A stretch of 64,000 nucleotides of DNA from Siphonodentalium dalli (lineage: Eukaryota; Mollusca; Scaphopoda; Gadilida; Siphonodentaliidae). The stretch is taken from the NCBI GenBank assembly GCA_032622095.1, contig CP136063.1, forward strand, positions 274,155,426-274,219,425, read 5' to 3'. Position 1 is the first letter of the stretch. Each line of letters starts with the position of its first letter. The notes below the pieces were generated by a model. It saw only the letters and a list, made by a program, of their open reading frames with translations. It made no database searches and was not told the origin of the DNA. The translations under genes and the position numbers were made by a program. Shown one piece after another: positions 56,610-64,000 of this stretch.

Positions 56610-57466
56610 ACAAACCAGGAATAGACTAACAATGAACGCTCTTTATTTTTAACATACAATGTGTAAGGCTAACAATGAACGCTCTTTATTTGTAACATAC
56701 CAGGAATAAGACTAACAATGAACGATCTTTATTTGTAACATGCCATGAATATACTAACAAGGAACGCTCTTTATTTGTAACATACAAGACTAACAATGAA
56801 CGGTCTTTATTGGTAACAAACAATACATAGACTAACAATGAACGCTCTTTATGTGTAACATACCAGGAATAAGACTACCAATGGACGTGCTTTGTTGGTT
56901 GCATACCAGGAATAGACTAACAATAAACGCTCTTTGTTTGTAACATACCAGGAATAGACTAACAATGAACGCTCTTTATTTGTAACATACCAGGAATAAG
57001 ACTAACAATGAATGATCTTTATTGGTAACATACCAGGAATAGACTAACAATGAACGCTCATTATTGGTTATTTACCATGAGGTGACTAACAGAGAACGCT
57101 CTTTATTTGTAACATACCATGAATAAGACTAACAATGGACGTTCTTTGTTGGTTACATACCAGGAATAGACTAACAATGAACGCTCTTTATTTGTAACAT
57201 ACCAGGAATAAGACTAACAATGAGCGTTCTTTATTTGTAACATACCAGGAATAGACTAACAATGAACGCTCTTTATTTGTAACATACCAGGAATAGACTA
57301 ACAATGGGCATTCTATATTGGTAACATACCAGGAGTAAGACTAACAATGAACGCTCTTTATTTATAACATACCAGGAATAGACTAACAATGAGCGTTCTT
57401 CATTTGTAACATACCAGGAGTAAGACTAACAATGAACGCTCTTTATTTTTAACATACCAGGAATAG

Positions 57467-58426
57467 ACTATATAGCAATGAGCGTTCTTTATTTGTAACA
57501 TACTAGGAATAGACTAACAATGAACGCTCTTTATTTGTAACATACCAGGAATAGACTAACAATGAACGTTCTTTATTTGTAACATACATGGAATAAGACT
57601 AACAATGGACGTTCTTTATTTGTAACATACCAGGAATAGACTAACAATGAGCGTTCTTTATTTGTAACATACCAGGAATAAGACTAGCAATGAACGTTCT
57701 GTATTTGTAACATACCAGGAATAGACTAGCAATGAACGCTCTTTATTTGTAACATACCAGGAATAGACTAACAATGGACGTTCTTTATTTGTTACATACC
57801 AGGAATAGACTAACAATGGACGTTCTTTATGTGTAACATACCAGGAATAGACTAACAATGAGCATTCTTTATTTGTAACATACCAAGAATAAGACCAACA
57901 ATGGACGTTCTTTATTTGTAACTTATCAGGAATAGACTATCAATGGACACTCTTTATTTGTAACGTACCAGGAATATACTAGCAATGAACGCTCTTTGTT
58001 TGTAACATACCATGAATAGACTAGCAATGAACGCTTTTTATTTGTTACATACAAGTAATAGACTAAAAATGAGCGTTCGTTATTTGTAACATACCATGAA
58101 TAGACTAACAATGAACGCTCTTTATTTGTAACATACCAGGAATAGACTAGCAATGAACGCTCTTTATGTGTAACATACCAGGAATATACTAACAATGATC
58201 GTTCTTTATTTGTAACATACCATGAATATACTAGCAATGAGCGTTCTTTATTTGTAACATACCAGGAATAGACTAACAATGAACGCTCTTTATTTGTAAC
58301 ATACCAGGAATAGACTAACAATGAGCGTTCTTTATTTGTAACATACCAGGAATAGACTAACAATGAACGATCTTTATTTGTAACATACCAGGAATAGACT
58401 AACAATGAGCAGTCTGTGTTGGTTAC
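57467..58426 (+). repeat. Block N13
   Basis: Duplicate of N10, keeping GAGCATTC, CCAAGAATAAG and AACTTATC. It has CCAGGAATAG where N10 has CCAGTAATAG near 44754. Confidence 0.85.
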
Positions 58427-58663
58427 ATACCACGAATAAGACTAGCAATGAACGCACTTTATTTGTAACATACCAGGAATAGATTAGCAATGAACGCTCT
58501 TTATTTGTAACATACCAGGTATTGACTAACAATGAACGCTCTGTATTTGTAACATACCAGGAATAGATAAACAATTAACGCTCTTTATTTGTAACATACC
58601 AGGAATAAGACTAACAATGAACGCTCATTATTGGTATGTGAATTATCTTTATTTGTAACATAC

Positions 58664-59444
58664 CATGAATAAGACTAACAATGAACGTACTTTGTTGATT
58701 ACATACCAGGAATAAGACAGGCAATGAACGCTCTTTATTTGTAACATACCATGAATAAGACTAGCAATGGACGTTCTTTGTTGGTTACATACCAGGAATA
58801 AGACTAACAATGAACGCTCTTTATTTGTAACATACCAGGAGTAAGACTAACAATGAACGCTCTTTATTGGTAACATACCAGGAGTAAGACTAACAATGGA
58901 CGTTCTTTGTTGGTTACATACCAGGGATAAGACTAGCAATAAACGCTCTTTATTTGTAACATACCATGAATAAGACTAAAAATGGACGTTCTTTGTTGGT
59001 TACATACCAGGAATAAGACTAGCAATGAACGCTCTTTATTTGTAACATATCAGGAGTAAGACTAACAATGAACGCTCTTTATTTGTAACTTACCAAGAGT
59101 AAGACTAACAATGGACGTTATTTGTTGGTTACATACCAGGGATAAGACTAGCAATGAACGCTCTTTATTTGTAACATACAATGAATAAGACTAACAATTG
59201 ACGTTCTTTGTTGGTTACATACCAGAAATAAGACTAGCAATGAAAGCTCTTTATTTTTAACATACCATGAATAAGACTAACAATGGACGTTCTTTGTTGG
59301 TTACATACCAGGATTAAGTCTAGCAATGAACGCTCTTTATTTGTAACATACCATGAGTAAGACTAACTATGAACGCGCTTTATTTGTAACATACCAGGAA
59401 TATACCAACAATGGACGTTCTTTGTTGGTTACATACCAGGAATA
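58664..59444 (+). repeat. Block D12
   Basis: Duplicate of D9, sharing TTTGTTGATTAC. Confidence 0.82.
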
Positions 59445-59530
59445 GACTAACAATGAGCGTTCTTCATTTGTAACATACCAGGAGTAAGACTAACAATGAA
59501 CGCTCTTTATTTTTAACATACCAGGAATAG

Positions 59531-60490
59531 ACTATATAGCAATGAGCGTTCTTTATTTGTAACATACTAGGAATAGACTAACAATGAACGCTCTTTATTT
59601 GTAACATACCAGGAATAGACTAACAATGAACGTTCTTTATTTGTAACATACCTGGAATAAGACTAACAATGGACGTTCTTTATTTGTAACATACCAGGAA
59701 TAGACTAACAATGAGCGTTCTTTATTTGTAACATACCAGGAATAAGACTAGCAATGAACGTTCTGTATTTGTAACATACCAGGAATAGACTAGCAATGAA
59801 CGCTCTTTATTTGTAACATACCAGGAATAGACTAACAATGGACGTTCTTTATTTGTAACATACCAGGAATAGACTAACAATGGACGTTCTTTATGTGTAA
59901 CATACCAGGAATAGACTAACAATGAGCGTTCTTTATTTGTAACATACCAGGAATAAGACCAACAATGGACGTTCTTTATTTGTAACATATCAGGAATAGA
60001 CTATCAATGGACACTCTTTATTTGTAACGTACCAGGAATATACTAGCAATGAACGCTCTTTGTTTGTAACATACCATGAATAGACTAGCAATGAACGCTT
60101 TTTATTTGTTACATACAAGTAATAGACTAAAAATGAGCGTTCGTTATTTGTAACATACCAAGAATAGACTAACAATGAACGCTCTTTATTTGTAACATAC
60201 CAGGAATAGACTAGCAATGAACGCTCTTTATGTGTAACATACCAGGAATATACTAACAATGATCGTTCTTTATTTGTAACATACCATGAATATACTAGCA
60301 ATGAGCGTTCTTTATTTGTAACATACCAGGAATAGACTAACAATGAACGCTCTTTATTTGTAACATACCAGGAATAGACTAACAATGAGCGTTCTTTATT
60401 TGTAACATACCAGGAATAGACTAACAATGAACGATCTTTATTTGTAACATACCAGGAATAGACTAACAATGAGCATTCTGTGTTGGTTAC
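59531..60490 (+). repeat. Block N14
   Basis: Duplicate of N11. It has CATACCAAGAATAG near 60157 instead of CATAACATGAATAG. Confidence 0.85.
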
Positions 60491-60723
60491 ATACCACGAA
60501 TAAGACTAGCAATGAACGCACTTTATTTGTAACATACCAGGAATAGATTAGCAATGCACGCTCTTTATTTGTAACATACCAGGTATTGACTAACAATGAA
60601 CGCTCTGTATTTGTAACATACCAGGAATAGATAAACAATTAACGCTCTTTATTTGTAACATACCAGGAATAAGACTAACAATGAACGCTCATTATTGGTA
60701 TGTGAATTATCTTTATTTGTAAC

Positions 60724-61799
60724 ATACCATGGATAAGACTAACAATGGACGTACTTTGTTGGTTACATACCAGGAATAAGACAGGCAATGAACGCTCTTT
60801 ATTTGTAACATACCATGAATAAGACTAGCAATGGACGTTCTTTGTTGGTTACATACCAGGAATAAGACTAACAATGAACGCTCTTTATTTGTAACATACC
60901 AGGAGTAAGACTAACAATGAACGCTCTTTATTGGTAACATACCAGGAGTAAGACTAACAATGGACGTTCTTTGTTGGTTACATACCAGGGATAAGACTAG
61001 CAATGAACGCTCTTTATTTGTAACATACCATGAATAAGACTAACAATGGACGTTCTTTGTTGGTTACATACCAGGAATAAGACTAACAATGAACGCTCTT
61101 TATTTGTAACATATCAGGAGTAAGACTAACAATGAACGCTCTTTATTTGTAACTTACCAAGAGTAAGACTAACAATGGACGTTATTTGTTGGTTACATAC
61201 CAGGGATAAGACTAGCAATGAACGCTCTTTATTTGTAACATACAATGAATAAGACTAACAATTGACGTTCTTTGTTGGTTACATACCAGAAATAAGACTA
61301 GCAATGAAAGCTCTTTATTTTTAACATACCATGAATAAGACTAACAATGGACGTTCTTTGTTGGTTACATACCAGGATTAAGTCTAGCAATGAACGCTCT
61401 TTATTTGTAACATACCATGAGTAAGACTAACTATGAACGCGCTTTATTTGTAACATACCAGGAATATACCAACAATGGACGTTCTTTGTTGGTTACATAC
61501 CAGGAATAGATTAACAGTGAACGCTCTTTATTTGTAACATACCATGAATAAGACTAACAATGGACGTTCTGTGTTGGTTACATACCAGGAGTAAGACTAT
61601 CAATGAGCGTTCTTTATTTGTAACATACAAGGAATAGACTAACAATGGACGTTCTTTGTTGGTTACATACCAGGATTAAGACTAGCAATAAACGCTCCTT
61701 ATTTGTAGCATACAACGAATAAGACTAACAATGGACGTTCTTTGCTGGTTACATACCAGGAATAATACTAGCAATGAACGCTCTTTATTTGTACCATAC
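60724..61799 (+). repeat. Block D13
   Basis: Duplicate of D10. It has TAACTTACCAAGAG where D10 has TAACATACCAAGAG (about 47641). Confidence 0.8.
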
Positions 61800-62665
61800 C
61801 ATGAGTAAGACTAACTATGAACCCTCTTTGTTTGTAACATACCAGGAATAAGACTAACAATGAGCGTTCGCTATTTGTAACATACCAGGAATAAGACTAA
61901 CAATGAGCGTTCTTTATTTGTAACATACCATGACTAAGACTAACAATGAACGGTATTTATTGGTAACATACAATGAGTAGACTTACAATGAACGCTCATT
62001 ATGTGTAACATACCAGGAATAAGACTAACAATGAACGATCTTTATTTGTAACATACCATGAATATACTAACAAGGAACGCTCTTTATTTCTAACATACCA
62101 TGACTAATACTAACAATGCACGGTCTTATTTTTAACATACAATGAGTAAGACTAACATTGAACGCTCTGTATTTGTAACATACCAGGCATAATACTAACA
62201 ACGGACGATCTTTATTTGTAACATACCATGAATATACTAACAATGAACGCATTTTATGTGTATCATACCAGGAATAAGACTAACAATGAACGCTCTTTAT
62301 TTGTAACATACCATGAACAAGAATAACAATGGACGGTCTTTATTTGTAACATACCACGAATAGACTAACAATGAACGCTCTTCAATTGTAACATACCAGG
62401 AATAGACTAACAATGAACGCTCTTTATTTGTAACATACCAGGAATAGACTAGCAATTAACGCTCTTTATTTGTAACATACCAGGGATAGACCAACAATTA
62501 ACGCTCTTTATTTGTAATATACCATGAATATACTAACAAGGAACGCTCTTTATTTCTAACATACAAGGAGTAAGACTAACAATGAACGCTCTTTATTTGT
62601 AACATACCAGGAATAGACTAACAATGAACGCTCTTTATTTGTAACATACCAGGAATAAGACTAGC

Positions 62666-63070
62666 ATTTATTGTTATTCTATTACTGGTACGTTACAAAT
62701 AAAGAACGCTCATTGTTAGTCTAGTCCTGGTATGTTACAAATAAAGAGCGTTCATTGTTAGTCTATTCCTGGTATGTTACAAATAAAGAACGTTCATTGT
62801 TAGTCTATTCGTGGTATGTTACAAATAAAGAGCGTTCATCGTTAGTCTTACTCCTGGAATGTTACCAATAAAGAACGCTCATTATTAGTATATTCCTGGT
62901 ATGTTACAAATAAAGAGCGTTCATTGTTAGTCTATTCCTGGTATGTTACAAATAAAGAACGTTCATTGTTAGTCTATTCATGGTATGTTACAAATAAAGA
63001 GCGTTCGTTGTTAGACTATTCCTGGTATGTTACAAATAAAGAGCGTTCATTGTTAGTCTTACTCCTGGTA
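62666..63070 (-). repeat. Short inverted block, truncated copy of 49158-49561
   Basis: It repeats the first 405 bp or so of the large inverted block at offset 13,509, then stops abruptly: TTACTCCTGGTA is followed directly by the forward-oriented ATGAACGCTC at 63071. It differs from the first copy at a CpG (AAGAACGCTC here, AAGAATGCTC at about 49195) and at GTTCGTTG versus GTTCATTG. Confidence 0.92.
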
Positions 63071-64000
63071 ATGAACGCTCTTTATGTGTAACATACCAGG
63101 AATAAGACTAACAATGAACGATCTTTATTTGTAACATACCATGAATATACTAACAAGGAACGCTCTTTATTTCTAACATACCATGACTAATACTAACAAT
63201 GAACGGTCTTATTTTTAACATACAATGAGTAAGACTAACATTGAACGCTCTGTATTTGTAACATACCAGGCATAAGACTAACAATGAACGATCTTTATTT
63301 GTAACATACCATGAATAAACTAACAATGAACGCTTTTTATGTGTATCATACCAGGAATAAGACTAACAATGAACGCTCTTTATTTGTAACATACCATGAA
63401 CAAGAATAACAATGGACGGTCTTTATTTGTAACATACCACGAATAGACTAACAATGAACGCTCTTCAATTGTAACATACCAGGAATAGACTAACAATGAA
63501 CGCTCTTTATTTGTAACATACCAGGAATAGACTAACAATGAACGCTCTTTATTTGTAACATACCCGGGATAGACCAACAATTAACGCTCTTTATTTGTAA
63601 TATACCATGAATAGACTAACAATGAACGTTCTTTATTTGTAACATACCATGAATAAACTAACAATGAACGTTCTTTATTTGTAACATACCAGGAATAAGA
63701 CAAACAATGAACGCTCTTTATTTGTAACATACCAGGACTAGTCTTACAATGAACGCTCTTTATTTGTAACATAACATGAATAGACTAGCAATGAACGCTC
63801 TTTATTAGTAACATACCAGGAATATAATAACAATGAATGCTCTTTATTTGTAACATACCAGGAATAGACTAACAATGAACGCTCTTTATTTGGAACATAC
63901 CATGAATAGACTAAAAATGAACGTTCTTTATTTGTAACATACCAGGAATAGAGTAACAATGAACGCTCTTTATTTGTAACATACCATGAATAGACTAACA
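63071..64000 (+). repeat. Direct-orientation segment 3, copy of 36348-37277
   Basis: It begins mid-monomer and follows 36348 onward at a constant offset of 26,723 bp to the window end. It shares rare variants such as TACCCGGGAT (63562 and 36839) and AGGACTAGTC. I saw no difference between the two in the overlap. Confidence 0.9.
63565..64000 (+). repeat. Block K12, cut by the window end
   Basis: Same CCCGGG-type opening as K9, which it matches at offset 26,723. Confidence 0.83.

Larger units (their letters stand above)
52223..62665 (+). repeat. Direct-orientation segment 2 of the array
   Basis: Normal orientation resumes with AAGACTAACAATGGACG. The first 120 bp or so resemble E-zone sequence near 36091-36230. 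From about 52349 onward the segment is a copy of 38840-49156. Confidence 0.9.
36348..63070. repeat. Inferred 26,723-bp repeat unit
   Basis: Sequence from 63071 restarts at the equivalent of 36348, so 36348-63070 behaves as one complete unit whose next copy has begun. It contains both copies of duplication II and the inverted block. Only 930 bp of the next unit are visible, so continuation is inferred. Confidence 0.7.
52349..63070 (+). repeat. Segmental duplication II, copy 2
   Basis: It is colinear with copy 1 without length change and includes the direct-to-inverted turn at 62665. So the turn existed before this duplication. It ends sharply at 63070. Confidence 0.9.
1..64000. repeat. Satellite DNA array, 42/43-bp monomer, spans window
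   Basis: Every line of the window resolves into head-to-tail copies of one monomer, about 1,500 in all. Fixed landmarks are AGGAATAGACTAAC, AATGAACGCTC and TTTATTTGTAACATACC. The clean 42-bp form is at 71-112; the 43-bp form (GAATAAGAC for GAATAGAC) is at 2143-2185; a 46-bp form carries an inserted TATA (for example 2618-2627). Adjacent monomers differ at several positions, whereas blocks kilobases apart are nearly identical, which is the signature of higher-order amplification. I see no unique sequence, transposon, simple-repeat tract or RNA gene, and both array ends lie outside the window. Inferred setting: eukaryotic constitutive heterochromatin. The family is not one I recognise. Confidence 0.97.

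Noticed and set aside
1-64000. CRISPR array
   Set aside because: There are no unique spacers: monomers abut directly, all parts are repetitive, and no cas genes are present.
1-64000. Telomeric repeat or rDNA spacer
   Set aside because: No TTAGGG, TTTAGGG or TTAGG-type tandem repeat and no rRNA-like segment occurs.
1-64000. Plasmid or phage iteron origin
   Set aside because: The array is far longer than iteron clusters and has no replication gene, DnaA-type box cluster or unique neighbouring sequence.

Overview
The whole 64 kb window is satellite DNA. I found no gene, RNA gene, transposon or unique sequence. The unit is an A/T-rich monomer of 42 bp, with frequent 43-bp and occasional 46-bp variants; the representative copy at 71-112 has 14 G/C bases out of 42. 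Its landmarks in order are AGGAATAGACTAAC, then AATGAACGCTC, then TTTATTTGTAACATACC. About 1,500 monomers lie head to tail. A tandem array of this size, with nested higher-order structure and no genes, indicates a eukaryotic nuclear heterochromatic region (centromeric, pericentromeric, subtelomeric, or a B or sex chromosome). I do not recognise the satellite family and cannot name the organism.

The array is not uniform. Diagnostic monomers define recurring blocks, named here for reference. K is about 1.6 kb and opens with a monomer reading GGGATAGACCAACAATTAAC. M is a variable zone of about 0.85 kb containing a GGTTATTTACC monomer. N is about 0.96 kb of almost pure 42-mers and opens with a TATA-inserted monomer. 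L is about 0.25-0.35 kb. D is 0.65-1.1 kb of an alternating 86-bp dimer carrying TTTGTTGGTTAC. E is about 0.4-0.7 kb and leads into K. Order along the window: K1 M N1 L K2 D1 E N2 M N3 L D2 E K3 M N4 L K4 D3 E K5 M(cut) | D4 E N5 M N6 L D5 E K6 M N7 L K7 D6 E K8 M N8(partial) D7 E K9 M(short) N9 L D8 E K10 M N10 L D9 N11 L D10 E K(stub) | inverted block | M(fragment) N12 L D11 E K11 M N13 L D12 N14 L D13 E K(stub) | short inverted block | E K12(window end).

Large, very recent duplications are superimposed on this. (i) A 14,596-bp tandem duplication (5869-20464 and 20465-35017). (ii) An older repeat in which 1-6887 recurs at 11061-17951. (iii) A 13,509-bp-offset duplication (about 38840-49561 and 52349-63070). 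(iv) A re-entry at 63071 into the sequence starting at 36348, implying a 26,723-bp repeat unit. One block of about 3.07 kb (49158-52222) is in reverse orientation and contains its own 1,020-bp tandem duplication. A 405-bp remnant of it recurs at 62666-63070.

Open frames up to 159 codons exist on the minus strand only because 42 bp equals 14 codons and the consensus lacks a stop in one frame. Every 43-bp monomer shifts that frame, so I annotate no protein-coding gene. The features of most interest are the duplication breakpoints, the inverted block and its palindromic junction, and a CpG-centred dyad in every monomer whose two commonest variants are reverse complements of each other.
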